DNA of 54,731 bases from Gordonia tangerina (GCF_021556435.1 NZ_JAKGCU010000030.1:1-54731); one strand, 5' to 3'; shown: positions 1-8,946, counted from the stretch's first letter. Notes: a model not told the origin generated them from the sequence alone. Program-made: numbers and translations.

Positions 1-48
1 GCAACCGTCCCTTGAGAACTCCATAGCGTGAAACAACGGCGCCGCAAC

Positions 49-114
49 GGTGTCGCGTACCCGACGGCCACATCGGTTGCACAGCAACCCTTGTGGTGCG
101 CGATACGCGACACC
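49..114. terminator. Long nested hairpin downstream of the choD-like gene
   Basis: An 11-bp perfect inverted repeat (GGTGTCGCGTA at 49-59 against TACGCGACACC at 104-114) encloses a CCACA/TGTGG pair (68-72, 92-96) and an inner GGTTGC-ACA-GCAACC hairpin (75-89). The stems nest, so one long interrupted hairpin can form on either strand. It lies just past the stop of the GMC oxidoreductase read from the right, which suits a transcription terminator. There is no U tract, as is common in high-GC actinobacteria. A structured RNA is also possible. Confidence 0.45.
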
Positions 115-164
115 GTACGCCCCGATCCGTCAGGTCGGGCGGCGTATCCAGGCCGGCCGGCCGA

Positions 165-1865
165 TCACGCCCACCGCTGCACCGGAGTGATCGGCAGACG
201 GAGTGCACCCGGCGCCGATGGTGGCACGGCCGGGCGATATGGTTCGACCGCTTCCACGGGCACATAGTCCGATCCGAGTTGTGGGCGAGGGTCGGATTCT
301 CCGGCATTGGGCCACAGCGCCATTGCGCGCTCGGCCTGTGCGGTGATGGTCAATGACGGATTGACTCCGAGATTCGCCGACACGGTCGAACCGTCTACCA
401 CGTGCAGTCCCGGATATCCGAAGACGCGATGGTAGGCGTCGACCACACCGTCCTCAGGGGAGGCGCCGATGGCGCAACCGCCGAGGAAGTGTGCCGTCAT
501 CGGGATGTTGAGCAGGTCGACGAGCGAACCGCCCGCATCTCCGTCGATCTGTCGGGCGGCGGACCGGACGGCGGTGTGCCCCTCGGGAATCCATCTCGGT
601 GGCGGGTCACCGTCGCCGGGCCGACTTCGAAGCGCCGGCCCGGTGCCCGCCGCGAACAGTTCGATCGAGTTGTCGATGGTCTGCATGACGAGTGCGATGA
701 TGGTCCGTTCCGACCAATGGCGCACCGACAGCGACCGCGCCGTGGTGGCCGGGTGCGCGGCCATCGCGAGTATCGCCTTGAGCAAGCGCGGTGTGCGGCC
801 GTCGCCGTCCACCAGGATCGCCTGGAGCAGTCCGATCAGGTTGCTGCCCTTGCCATAGCGGACCGGTTCGATATGGGTGTGGTCGTTGGGGTGAAAGGAT
901 GAGGTGATCGCGACGCCGCGGGTGTAGTCGGTGGTGGTGTCGCGTGCGGTGGCGGCCAGGACTGCTTCGGAGTTGGTGCGCACCACCTTTCCAAGGCGGC
1001 CCGACAGCCTCGGCAGGTTGCCGGAGCGCTGCATGGACAGCAACAATTTGTTGGTGCCGTAGGTGCCAGCGGCGAAGACGACCTGATCGGCGGTGAAGGT
1101 GCGTCGCCGGCGACGGACTTTCGCGCCCGTCCGACGAGTGTCGACCTCGTAACCGCCCACAGTCTGGTGTCGCACGCCGACGACCGTTGTCATCGGGATG
1201 ATCTGCGCGCCGAGGCCTTCCGCCAGATGTAGGTAGTTCTTGACCAAAGTGTTCTTCGCGCCCACCCGACACCCTGTCATGCATGAACCGCATTGGGTGC
1301 ACCCGGTGCGGTCAGGTCCTGCACCGCCGAAGTAGGGATCGGCGACGGTGCTGCCCGGTTCTCCGAAGAACACACCGACCGGGGTGCGGACGAAGGTGTC
1401 ACCGACGCCCATTTCCTCGGCGACTTGGGCCATCACCTCGTCGGCGGCGGTGGTGTCGGGAAAAGTGGTCACGCCCAGCATGCGCGCCGCCTGGTCGTAG
1501 TACGGGTCGAGTTCGCTCGCCCAGTCGGTGATGGCGCCCCAGTGCGGGTCGTCGAAGAACGCGGGCAACGGTCGATACAGGGTGTTCGCATAGTTCAGCG
1601 ACCCGCCACCGACTCCCGCGCCGGCCATCACGAGCACGTCGCGAAGTGGGTGCATACGTTGTACGCCATAGCATCCGAGTGCCGGTGCCCACAAATAGTC
1701 CCGGATGCGCCAGCTCGTCTTGGGGAGTTCATGGTCGGCGAATCGTCGTCCCGCCTCCAGCACCGCCACGCGGTAGCCTTTCTCCGCCAGGCGCAGCGCC
1801 GCAACCGAGCCGCCGAATCCCGAACCGACGATGAGGACGTCGTAGTGGTCGTCGCGAGTCGTCAT
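165..1865 (-). CDS. GMC-family FAD oxidoreductase, ChoD-like
   Basis: This 566-residue flavoenzyme starts with a dinucleotide-binding GSGFGG motif (residues 14-19) and ends with the GMC C-terminal domain, including the HFLGG and NPSLTITA segments that hold the catalytic His and Asn. Length and layout match mycobacterial ChoD (Rv3409c), a putative cholesterol oxidase. It has no signal peptide, so it should act inside the cell. Residues 189-199 hold four cysteines spaced C-x2-C-x2-C-x3-C (CTQCGSCMTGC). Its ATG overlaps the stop of the upstream monooxygenase by 4 bp, so the two are probably co-translated. The substrate, a sterol or other alcohol, is not shown by the sequence. Confidence 0.85.
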   Translation of the reverse strand: MTTRDDHYDVLIVGSGFGGSVAALRLAEKGYRVAVLEAGRRFADHELPKTSWRIRDYLWAPALGCYGVQRMHPLRDVLVMAGAGVGGGSLNYANTLYRPLPAFFDDPHWGAITDWASELDPYYDQAARMLGVTTFPDTTAADEVMAQVAEEMGVGDTFVRTPVGVFFGEPGSTVADPYFGGAGPDRTGCTQCGSCMTGCRVGAKNTLVKNYLHLAEGLGAQIIPMTTVVGVRHQTVGGYEVDTRRTGAKVRRRRRTFTADQVVFAAGTYGTNKLLLSMQRSGNLPRLSGRLGKVVRTNSEAVLAATARDTTTDYTRGVAITSSFHPNDHTHIEPVRYGKGSNLIGLLQAILVDGDGRTPRLLKAILAMAAHPATTARSLSVRHWSERTIIALVMQTIDNSIELFAAGTGPALRSRPGDGDPPPRWIPEGHTAVRSAARQIDGDAGGSLVDLLNIPMTAHFLGGCAIGASPEDGVVDAYHRVFGYPGLHVVDGSTVSANLGVNPSLTITAQAERAMALWPNAGESDPRPQLGSDYVPVEAVEPYRPAVPPSAPGALRLPITPVQRWA

Positions 1866-3403
1866 CGGCCGACCTCAGCTTCGCGCGCCGATTGGCCGGC
1901 AGTCGCACCGTGGCGACGACCCAGACGGTGATCGAGCGGCTCGAAGTGTGACATCAGCCGTCGATAGGTGTTCGTGAACGTCGGCCACATCACCGAGTTG
2001 CGGCCGGACGAGTCGATGTACCAACTGGCGCAGCCGCCGGTGTTCCAGACCGTTCCGGCGAGTTCGTCGTCGAGATGGGAGTTGTACTGATGCTGGGCGT
2101 CGGCCCGCACCTCCACGGTGTCGATGCCGGCGGTGCGCAGGTGGGCGATCGTGGTACTGACGTAGCGCGCCTGTGGTTCGAGCATCAACACGATCGAGCT
2201 GTGCCCGAGGTTGGTGTTGGGCCCGTACAGGAAGAAGAGATTGGGGAACCCGTGGATCGACACGCCACGGTAGGCCGACGGCGATCCGGCCCACGTTTCG
2301 GCGAGCGTGGCGCCGGTGCGCCCGCGAATGTGCTGGGCGATGGGTGGTTCGGTGGGGGTGAAACCGGTGGCATAGATGAGTGTGTCGACCTCGTGCGTTG
2401 TTCCGGAGTCGTCGATCGCGCCACCGTCGGACAACGCCGTGAGTGCGCCGGTGACCGTCACGTTGGGTCGCTGCAGCGCGGGAAACCATTTGTTGGTGAG
2501 CAGCATGCGCTTGCACCCGATGGTGTATCGCGGGGTCAGTCGCTGCCGCAGCGTGCGGTCGCGCACCTGGAGCCGCAGCTGTGCCTTACCCATCGCCATG
2601 GCGATCGGCAGCAACTCCGGACGCCGCGCCATCATGATCACATAGGACTCGCGGTAGAGATGGACCATCCTGCGCATCAGGCGGTGCGACGCGGGAATGC
2701 GTCGGTACAGTTCCTGCTCGGCTTGTCCGATGCGGCGGTCGAGGCGCGGCACGACCCACGCGGGTGTGCGTTGGAAGACCACCAGGTGCTCCACCTCGTC
2801 GACGATCTCCGGGACGATCTGCACCGCCGAGGCGCCGCTGCCGACGATCCCGACCCGACGGCCCCACAAGGTGTGCTCGTGATCCCAGCGCGCGCTGTGG
2901 AATACGTGACCGTCGAACGTCTCTGACCCCGGTAGATCGGGGACTCCCGGCGCCGACAGCGCGCCGGGGGCAGCCACCAGGAACCGGCACCGAAGACCAC
3001 CGAGTTCGGTGGTGACCGACCACTCACCTGCGGCGTCATCCCACTGCGCATCCAGCAGCGCGCAGCGGTAACGGATGCGGTCATCGAACTGGGCCGCGAC
3101 GCCCACCAGGTAGTCGCGAATCTCGTGCTGGCGCCCGTACGTGTGTGACCAGTCGGGATTCGGTGCGAACGACAGCGAGTACAGCGAAGTGGGGACGTCG
3201 CACGCGGCTCCGGGATAGTCGTTGGCGCGCCACACCCCGCCCGCGCCCTCGGCGCGCTCGACAGCGAGGACGTTCAGATCGGGGTGGTCGACGGACAGGC
3301 GATGCAGGGCTGCCAGGCCGCCGAATCCGGCGCCGACGACGAGAACGTCGACGCGGTCGGGTAGCCGGTCGCAGCGATGTATCGGAGTGGGATCACTGGG
3401 CAT
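1862..3403 (-). CDS. FAD-dependent Baeyer-Villiger-type monooxygenase
   Basis: The product is a 513-residue class B flavoprotein monooxygenase. It has an N-terminal FAD motif GAGFGG (24-29), the Baeyer-Villiger fingerprint FDGHVFHSARWD (163-174) and a second, NADPH-binding motif GSGASA (188-193). Such enzymes insert oxygen next to a ketone or oxidise heteroatoms. The ATG at 3403 was chosen because it overlaps the upstream TetR stop by 11 bp and starts just before the FAD domain; a longer reading exists but is unlikely. Its stop overlaps the GMC oxidoreductase start. The order TetR, monooxygenase, alcohol oxidase suggests stepwise oxidation of an alcohol through a ketone to an ester. The substrate is unknown. 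Confidence 0.85.
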   Translation of the reverse strand: MPSDPTPIHRCDRLPDRVDVLVVGAGFGGLAALHRLSVDHPDLNVLAVERAEGAGGVWRANDYPGAACDVPTSLYSLSFAPNPDWSHTYGRQHEIRDYLVGVAAQFDDRIRYRCALLDAQWDDAAGEWSVTTELGGLRCRFLVAAPGALSAPGVPDLPGSETFDGHVFHSARWDHEHTLWGRRVGIVGSGASAVQIVPEIVDEVEHLVVFQRTPAWVVPRLDRRIGQAEQELYRRIPASHRLMRRMVHLYRESYVIMMARRPELLPIAMAMGKAQLRLQVRDRTLRQRLTPRYTIGCKRMLLTNKWFPALQRPNVTVTGALTALSDGGAIDDSGTTHEVDTLIYATGFTPTEPPIAQHIRGRTGATLAETWAGSPSAYRGVSIHGFPNLFFLYGPNTNLGHSSIVLMLEPQARYVSTTIAHLRTAGIDTVEVRADAQHQYNSHLDDELAGTVWNTGGCASWYIDSSGRNSVMWPTFTNTYRRLMSHFEPLDHRLGRRHGATAGQSAREAEVGR

Positions 3404-3971
3404 CGAGGATGTCCTTCCAAGTGGTGAGTACGCGGTCGGTGAAGGCGCGGTCGGAGTCTGGGGTGCGCAGGATGCGTGAGACCGCAAGGCCGCGCGCGAG
3501 CTCCACCGACAATGCGATCTGATCGGGCGTGTAGCGCGCGCCGAAAAGCTCTTCGCTGCCCGTGGTGAGCGCGTCGGAGACCTTTTGCTCGAGGGGCGCC
3601 ATGGCGATGCGCAATGCGTCGTCGGTTCGGGCGGCCACCCACAGCTCGAGCGCCGCGTCGAACAGAGGTCCGCTGAAGGCTTCGATGATCACCGAGATGT
3701 CTTCGCCGCCGGTGCGCGGGCGCTGCAGGATCTCGGTCATGCGGGCCTCGACCAGATGGCCGACAGCGGCGACGACCAGCGACTCACGGGTGGGGAAATG
3801 GTGGAGTAGAGCGCCGCGCGAAACCCCGGCACGCCGATTGACCTCCTGCGTCGTCGTACGCGCATAGCCGAGCTCGACGAGCGAGTCGATGGCGGCGTCG
3901 AGCACCCTGGCGCGGGTGGCCGCGGTGCGCTGTGCCTGGGTTCGCGTGGGAGCGGGTTCGTGCTCGGTCAT
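3393..3971 (-). CDS. TetR-family transcriptional regulator
   Basis: A 192-residue regulator with an N-terminal helix-turn-helix (about residues 37-60, QEVNRRAGVSRGALLHHF) and a variable ligand-binding C-terminus. The ATG at 3971 puts a short tail before the first helix; the open frame continues upstream without support. It is the first gene of the operon with the monooxygenase and GMC oxidoreductase and overlaps the next gene by 11 bp. A good inverted repeat lies 25 bp upstream of its start, so it probably represses itself and the operon. The effector is unknown. Confidence 0.88.
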   Translation of the reverse strand: MTEHEPAPTRTQAQRTAATRARVLDAAIDSLVELGYARTTTQEVNRRAGVSRGALLHHFPTRESLVVAAVGHLVEARMTEILQRPRTGGEDISVIIEAFSGPLFDAALELWVAARTDDALRIAMAPLEQKVSDALTTGSEELFGARYTPDQIALSVELARGLAVSRILRTPDSDRAFTDRVLTTWKDILDAQ

Positions 3972-3995
3972 GTCGGTGACGGTAGTGCGAAAATC

Positions 3996-4017
3996 ACAAA
4001 CAGTCCAGACTGCTTGT
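3996..4017. promoter_or_regulatory. Predicted TetR operator of the monooxygenase operon
   Basis: Half-sites CAAACAGTC (3997-4005) and GACTGCTTG (4008-4016) form an inverted repeat around a 2-bp centre, with one mismatched pair; the flanking A and T also pair. It lies just upstream of the TetR start at 3971, where an autoregulatory operator is expected. Binding by this TetR is inferred from position only. Confidence 0.6.
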
Positions 4018-4277
4018 TTATCTCCGCGATTCGGCGGCGCTACTGTGCTCGTCGATCTCCGCGTTGAACTGCCGAGCCAGGCCGCCGCCGGGCATGGCGC
4101 CGTCGGAAAGTGTCCGCCGACATCACCGCAGCGGGCGACGATCTGGATTATCCCGCCGACCCCCGCGGGTCGTGATGTTCCCGGACATGCGCGTGCCCGC
4201 ATGGCGTGCCTCCAGCGGCATCGCGCGAGCGAGCGGCGTCAGCGCGTGCGATCTCGCGTAGCCTTGAGTCGGATGAC

Positions 4278-4291
4278 TGAAACATGTTTCA
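4278..4291. promoter_or_regulatory. KstR-type operator upstream of the cholesterol oxidase gene
   Basis: The sequence TGAAACATGTTTCA is a perfect 14-bp palindrome that fits the published KstR consensus TnnAACnnGTTnnA at every fixed position. KstR is the TetR-family repressor of cholesterol and lipid catabolism in mycobacteria and rhodococci. The box lies 64 bp before the GTG start of a secreted cholesterol oxidase, which fits. The rest of the 3972-4354 gap shows only the TetR operator and the RBS. Confidence 0.65.
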
Positions 4292-4354
4292 ATATCTCCC
4301 GGCCCGCCGCCCTTAGGTGGGCCCACGAGGACGAGACGCTCGAGGGGGACTGAC

Positions 4355-5938
4355 GTGATCGCACGTCGATCATTTCTCGGTGGGGTGGCGGCCGTGGGGG
4401 CGGCCGCGGCAACCTCATCGAATGTGGGGCAAGTGTTCTCGGCGCCTGTGCGCCGAGTGAAAGTGACCCGGGAAGATCACCGGGTGGTGGTGATCGGGTC
4501 GGGTTTCGGAGGCGGTGTCACCGCACTTCGCCTGTCGCAAGCAGGCGTGCCGGTAGTGGTGCTGGAGCGAGGTCGACGATGGCGCACCGGCCCCAACGCC
4601 ACCACCTTCCCGAATCCGACCCAGCCGGACAAACGCCTGCTGTGGTATCGCTCGGAACCGGAACTTTTTGGTAGGCCAATGCCTTTCGGCCCGTATGTGG
4701 GGCTGGTCGAAACGGTCATCGGGCAGAACATGACCGCCCTGTGTGCGGCCGGCGTCGGCGGTGGCTCACTGGTCTATCAGGGGATGACGTTGCAGCCGGC
4801 GCAGGACGTGTTCAACACCCAGCTGCCAGAGCAGCTGGATTGGGCGACGATGAATAGGATCCACTACCCGCGCGTGGCGCGGATGCTGCAGATCGAGACC
4901 GCGCCGGACCGACTCATCAACACGCCGAACTACCGCGCGGTGCGAACCTTCGCCCGCCATGCCCGCTCCGCCGGTCTTCCGGTGTCCAAGATCCCCATGC
5001 CGATCGACTGGGACTATGCGCTCGCCGAGATCGAGGGCAAGATGAAGCCGTCCTACACCGACGGTTCCGGCGCGATGGGTGTCAACAACGGAGGCAAACA
5101 TTCCGTCGACGTCACCTACCTCGCCGCGGCCGAGCGCACCGGACTGGTCGATGTGCGCCCGCAGCACGAGGTGACCGATGTCGCTCGCGCACGCGACGGC
5201 CGGTGGACGGTGCATGTGGATCGCATCGCGTCGGACGGGACCGTGCGGGAGAAGAAGATCCTCACCGCCGGTGCACTGGTGATGGCCGCGGGCAGCCTCA
5301 ACACCACCAAACTGCTGGTGCGCGCGTCGGCGCGTGGATTGATCGGCGACCTGCCCGACGGACTCGGGCACGGGTGGGGAACCAACGCCGATCGAATCTA
5401 CCTGTGGTCGGACCCATCGGGTGGTTTCGGCGCAGTGCAGGGTGGCCCGGTCGTGTACGGCAGCCTCAACTGGTCTGATCCCGACCGCGCCCATACGGTC
5501 ATCCAAGCCGCCATACCCGGTTTCGGTCTCGACTCACACAGCACGATGATGGTTGGTTTCGGAGTGAGCGATGCGCGTGGGCACTTCGCCTACGACTCTG
5601 CTGCCGGGGAGGCCAAACTCTGGTGGCCACACGAGGGCGACGCGCGGATTCAGAACGGTGCCATCCACCCAACGGCCGCCGCGATCGCCGGGCCCACCGG
5701 GATCCTCACCGACACCAACGCGGTGGTGCCCTCGACGTGGCATGCGCTCGGAGGGGCGAACATGGGGCCGGTGTGCGACCTCGAGGGTCGCGTGCACGGT
5801 CAACGCGGTCTGTACGTTCTCGACGGTGCGTTGATCCCCGGCAACACCGCGGCATGCAATCCGTCGATGACGATCGCCGCCGTGGCCGAGCGGGCGCTGG
5901 ACGAGATCGTGGCGCGCGATGTGGGGTCGATCATCTGA
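4355..5938 (+). CDS. Tat-secreted class I cholesterol oxidase (GMC family)
   Basis: The 527-residue protein begins with a twin-arginine signal (ARRSFLGG, residues 3-10, followed by an Ala-rich stretch), so it is exported folded with its FAD. A GSGFGG FAD motif lies at 48-53. The C-terminal block has His463 in HALGG and Asn502 in ACNPSMTIAA, which align with His447 and Asn485 of Streptomyces cholesterol oxidase. The reaction is oxidation and isomerisation of cholesterol to cholest-4-en-3-one with release of hydrogen peroxide. The GTG start follows a GAGGGGG ribosome site. A KstR-type box lies upstream. Another 3-hydroxysteroid substrate is possible. Confidence 0.85.
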   Translation: MIARRSFLGGVAAVGAAAATSSNVGQVFSAPVRRVKVTREDHRVVVIGSGFGGGVTALRLSQAGVPVVVLERGRRWRTGPNATTFPNPTQPDKRLLWYRSEPELFGRPMPFGPYVGLVETVIGQNMTALCAAGVGGGSLVYQGMTLQPAQDVFNTQLPEQLDWATMNRIHYPRVARMLQIETAPDRLINTPNYRAVRTFARHARSAGLPVSKIPMPIDWDYALAEIEGKMKPSYTDGSGAMGVNNGGKHSVDVTYLAAAERTGLVDVRPQHEVTDVARARDGRWTVHVDRIASDGTVREKKILTAGALVMAAGSLNTTKLLVRASARGLIGDLPDGLGHGWGTNADRIYLWSDPSGGFGAVQGGPVVYGSLNWSDPDRAHTVIQAAIPGFGLDSHSTMMVGFGVSDARGHFAYDSAAGEAKLWWPHEGDARIQNGAIHPTAAAIAGPTGILTDTNAVVPSTWHALGGANMGPVCDLEGRVHGQRGLYVLDGALIPGNTAACNPSMTIAAVAERALDEIVARDVGSII

Positions 5939-5965
5939 GCTTTCGTGCGGGGCACAAGGCGAGAA

Positions 5966-6622
5966 CTAGGCGGGCGACGAGTCGTCGGATGGTCCGACGA
6001 CCGGCGCCAGCCACATGCCGACCAGAGCGTCGACGACCTGATCGGAGACCTCAGACCACGAGCGGGTCGCGGCGCCATCGGCGCACGCCCGCTCATGGTC
6101 GGCGAGGGTCAACACGATCATGTTCCGGGCCATGGTGTCGCGGATCTCGAGGACCGACGGCGGCAGGGCGGGCAGCGCCGAATAGAGCCCGGTGAGCAAC
6201 GTGATCAGCTCGTCGGAGATATCGGCCTGCTCATACAGCGTTCGACCGTATTGGGGGTCGGTGGTGATTTGCGCGCAAAATCGCGCGAAATAGGTTGGTG
6301 CACCCAGTGAATCCAGGTAGTCGGTCTGCGGGCGGACCAGACAGCTGATCCAGTCGCGCAATTGGACCGTCGATCCGAGGTCGGCCAACATCGTCCGCCG
6401 GATGGGCTCGATCGCCGCGTTGTGGTGAGCGAGGATCGACCGCACCAGTTCGAGTTTGCCGCCGAAGTGGTAGCCGACGGCGAAGTTGTTCCCCTGCCCG
6501 GCGGCCTCACTGATCTGGCGGTTGGAGACCGACGAGATGCCCTGTTCGGCGAACAGTCGTTCAGCGGTGCGGAGCAGGAGACCCCGGGTGTTCGCCACCT
6601 GCTCGCTGCGGCCCTTTGCCAT
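5966..6622 (-). CDS. TetR-family transcriptional regulator
   Basis: A 218-residue protein with an N-terminal TetR domain (AERLFAEQGISSVSNRQISEAAG, then GYHFGGKLELV) and a C-terminal domain ending in a Pro/Ser tail. It is convergent with the cholesterol oxidase gene (27 bp between stops) and divergent from the LLM oxidoreductase, whose start is 110 bp away, so the latter is a likely target. No clear operator palindrome was found in the 6623-6731 gap. The ligand is unknown. Confidence 0.85.
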   Translation of the reverse strand: MAKGRSEQVANTRGLLLRTAERLFAEQGISSVSNRQISEAAGQGNNFAVGYHFGGKLELVRSILAHHNAAIEPIRRTMLADLGSTVQLRDWISCLVRPQTDYLDSLGAPTYFARFCAQITTDPQYGRTLYEQADISDELITLLTGLYSALPALPPSVLEIRDTMARNMIVLTLADHERACADGAATRSWSEVSDQVVDALVGMWLAPVVGPSDDSSPA

Positions 6623-6731
6623 CGGACTCGTTCTCCTGCCTGCCCCCGACCGACCCCGCTGTCGGACTCTCGTCCCAGTTTAGGGTGTGCGACCGTGGCC
6701 GGCCGCGCCCTCACGACGGTAGCGTGTGGTC

Positions 6732-7715
6732 ATGCGCTTCGGTCTCTTCATTCCCCAAGGCTGGCGACTCGATCTGACCGGGATACCGCCGGCCGACCAG
6801 TGGTCGGTGATGTCGGGCCTGGCCGGCCGTGCCGACACCGGCGCATGGGATTCCATCTGGGTCTATGACCACTTCCACACCGTCCCGTTGCCGACCGACG
6901 AGGCGACCCACGAGGCGTGGACGCTGGTGTCGGCGTTCGCCGCGACCACCTCTCGAGTGGACATCGGGCAGATGTGCACGGCGATGAGCTATCGCAATCC
7001 GATGTACCTGGCGAAGGTTGCGGCGACCGCCGACCTGATCTCGGGTGGTCGGGTGCAGATGGGTATCGGGGGAGGATGGTACGAGCATGAATGGCGCGCC
7101 TACGGTTACGGTTTCCCGTCGGCCGGGGAGCGTCTTGCACGCCTGGACGAAGGAGTGCAGATCATGAAACAGGCCTGGGAACTGGGCCGAGCCACGTTGG
7201 ACGGCAGGCATTATCAGGTCGACGACGCCATCTGCGCTCCGCAGCCGGAGGCCGGGCGACTCCCGCTGTGGATCGCTGGTGGCGGGGAACGCAAGACCTT
7301 GCGGATCGCGGCGAAGTACGCCGACTACACCAATTTCGACGGGACGCCGGACGGCTTCGCCCACAAGTCCTCGGTGCTGCAACAGCATTGTGCCGACCTG
7401 GGACGTGATTACGACTCGATCGTCAGGTCGGCCAACTACAACGTGATCATCGCCGAGAGTGACGCCGAGGTGGCGCAGCGGCTGGACGCGCTCCAGGCGC
7501 GGTTGGCAGGATTCGTGCCAGCCGACGTGGCGAACGCGACCATGAGTGCCTTCCGCGGGATGCCCGCAGTGGGTACGCCGGAGCAGGTCATCGAGAACCT
7601 GTCCGGACTGTCCGAGGCCGGGATGTCGTACGGAATCTTCTATTTCCCCGACATCGCACACGACACCAGCAGTCTGGAACTGTTCGAGCACCAGGTGATG
7701 CCGGCCTTGCGTTGA
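6732..7715 (+). CDS. LLM-class F420-dependent oxidoreductase
   Basis: A 327-residue luciferase-like TIM-barrel protein. It starts MRFGLFIPQGW and contains RVQMGIGGGWYEHEWRAYGY and PLWIAGGGERKTLRIAAKYA, typical of the LLM-class enzymes that use coenzyme F420 rather than FMN in mycobacteria and relatives. It probably moves hydride to or from a small-molecule substrate. The ATG at 6732 is preferred over a GTG two codons upstream. It is divergent from a TetR gene and may be under its control. The substrate cannot be told from sequence. Confidence 0.82.
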   Translation: MRFGLFIPQGWRLDLTGIPPADQWSVMSGLAGRADTGAWDSIWVYDHFHTVPLPTDEATHEAWTLVSAFAATTSRVDIGQMCTAMSYRNPMYLAKVAATADLISGGRVQMGIGGGWYEHEWRAYGYGFPSAGERLARLDEGVQIMKQAWELGRATLDGRHYQVDDAICAPQPEAGRLPLWIAGGGERKTLRIAAKYADYTNFDGTPDGFAHKSSVLQQHCADLGRDYDSIVRSANYNVIIAESDAEVAQRLDALQARLAGFVPADVANATMSAFRGMPAVGTPEQVIENLSGLSEAGMSYGIFYFPDIAHDTSSLELFEHQVMPALR

Positions 7716-7743
7716 TGCCCCGGGCCCCGCGTTGATGCCGGGC

Positions 7744-8946
7744 TCAGAGTCGTCGAAGGCGTTGGGCCGCCTCGGCGATCACGTCCTCCCGCTTGCTGAA
7801 CGCGAATCGGACCAGATGACGCCATGTGGACTTGTCGTCGACGAACGCGCTGACCGGCACCGCCGCGACGCCGATCCGTTCGGGCAGCATGCGACAGAAC
7901 TCGATTCCGTCGGCATAACCCACCGGACGCGGGTCGGCGCAGACGAAATAGCTCGCCTCGCTGCGATGCACATCGAACCCGGCATCGCGCAACGCGGCCG
8001 ACAGCAGGTCGCGTTTGCCGGCCAGCTCGGCCGAAGATGCTCGTACCCAATCCATTTCGTGGTCGAGGGCATGGGCGACCGCGGGCTGGAACGGGCCCGA
8101 ACCGACATAGGACATGAACTGCTTGGCTGCGCGTGCGGCCGCCACCAGGTCGGCGGGTCCGCTGACCCAGCCGACCTTCCACCCGGTGCAGTTGAACGTC
8201 TTTGCCGCACTTGAGATGCGCAACGTACGTTCCCGCATGCCGGGGAAGGTGGCCAGCGGCCGGTGCACGCGTCCGTCGAACAGCAGGTGCTCGTAGACCT
8301 CATCGGTCACGGCGACGACATCGTGCGCAACGCACAACCGGGCTATCTCGGCGAGGTCATCATCGGCGAGCACCGTACCGGTCGGGTTGTGCGGCGAGTT
8401 GACCAGGATCATCGATGTCTGCGGCGTGAACGCTTCGGCCAACCGACTACGATCGAGCCGGAATCCGTCCGCGTCGCCGACGAGCGGGACGGTGCGTCGG
8501 TTGCCGCCGGCCATCGCGACGGTGGCGGCATAGGAGTCGTAGTAGGGCTCGATCATCACCACGTCGCTGCCGGGCTCCACGAGTCCCACCACCGAACCGG
8601 CGATCGCCTCGGTGGCGCCCACAGTGATCAGCACCTCAGTGTCCGGGTCGTACCGGAGCCCGTAATGGTGATCCTGGTGGCGGGCGACCGCGTGGCGAAG
8701 CTCGGCCACGCCGATGCCCGGCGGATATTGATTGTGGCCTTCGGCGATCGCCCGCGCAGCCGCAGCCAGCATCGACGCCGGACCGTCCGTGTCGGGGAAG
8801 CCCTGGCCGAGATTCACTGCTGAATGCTCGACGGCCAGCGCCGACATCTCGGCGAAGACGGTGGTGCCGAAGGGACGAAGGCGGGAAACGGTGCGCACGC
8901 AGTCCAGGCTGACATACTCGGTGGCGCGGGCACACCCGTCGGTCAT
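7744..8946 (-). CDS. dapC: Class I/II PLP aminotransferase, DapC-like
   Basis: A fold-type I aminotransferase of 400 residues. The PLP lysine is in SSAAKTFNCTGWK (Lys249), and NSPHNPTG and YDSYAATVAMAG are also present. It strongly resembles mycobacterial DapC (Rv0858c), the proposed N-succinyl-diaminopimelate aminotransferase of lysine and peptidoglycan precursor synthesis. Related enzymes act on kynurenine or methionine, so the substrate is not certain. The ATG at 8946 was chosen; a GTG at 8898 would give the shorter N-terminus seen in M. tuberculosis. It is convergent with the LLM gene and opens the block syntenic with Rv0858c onward. Confidence 0.82.
   Translation of the reverse strand: MTDGCARATEYVSLDCVRTVSRLRPFGTTVFAEMSALAVEHSAVNLGQGFPDTDGPASMLAAAARAIAEGHNQYPPGIGVAELRHAVARHQDHHYGLRYDPDTEVLITVGATEAIAGSVVGLVEPGSDVVMIEPYYDSYAATVAMAGGNRRTVPLVGDADGFRLDRSRLAEAFTPQTSMILVNSPHNPTGTVLADDDLAEIARLCVAHDVVAVTDEVYEHLLFDGRVHRPLATFPGMRERTLRISSAAKTFNCTGWKVGWVSGPADLVAAARAAKQFMSYVGSGPFQPAVAHALDHEMDWVRASSAELAGKRDLLSAALRDAGFDVHRSEASYFVCADPRPVGYADGIEFCRMLPERIGVAAVPVSAFVDDKSTWRHLVRFAFSKREDVIAEAAQRLRRL

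Noticed and set aside
607..1302. A 231-codon frame on the same strand as the ChoD-like gene, in another frame
   Set aside because: Arg/His-rich with no domain; it lies fully inside the GMC oxidoreductase.
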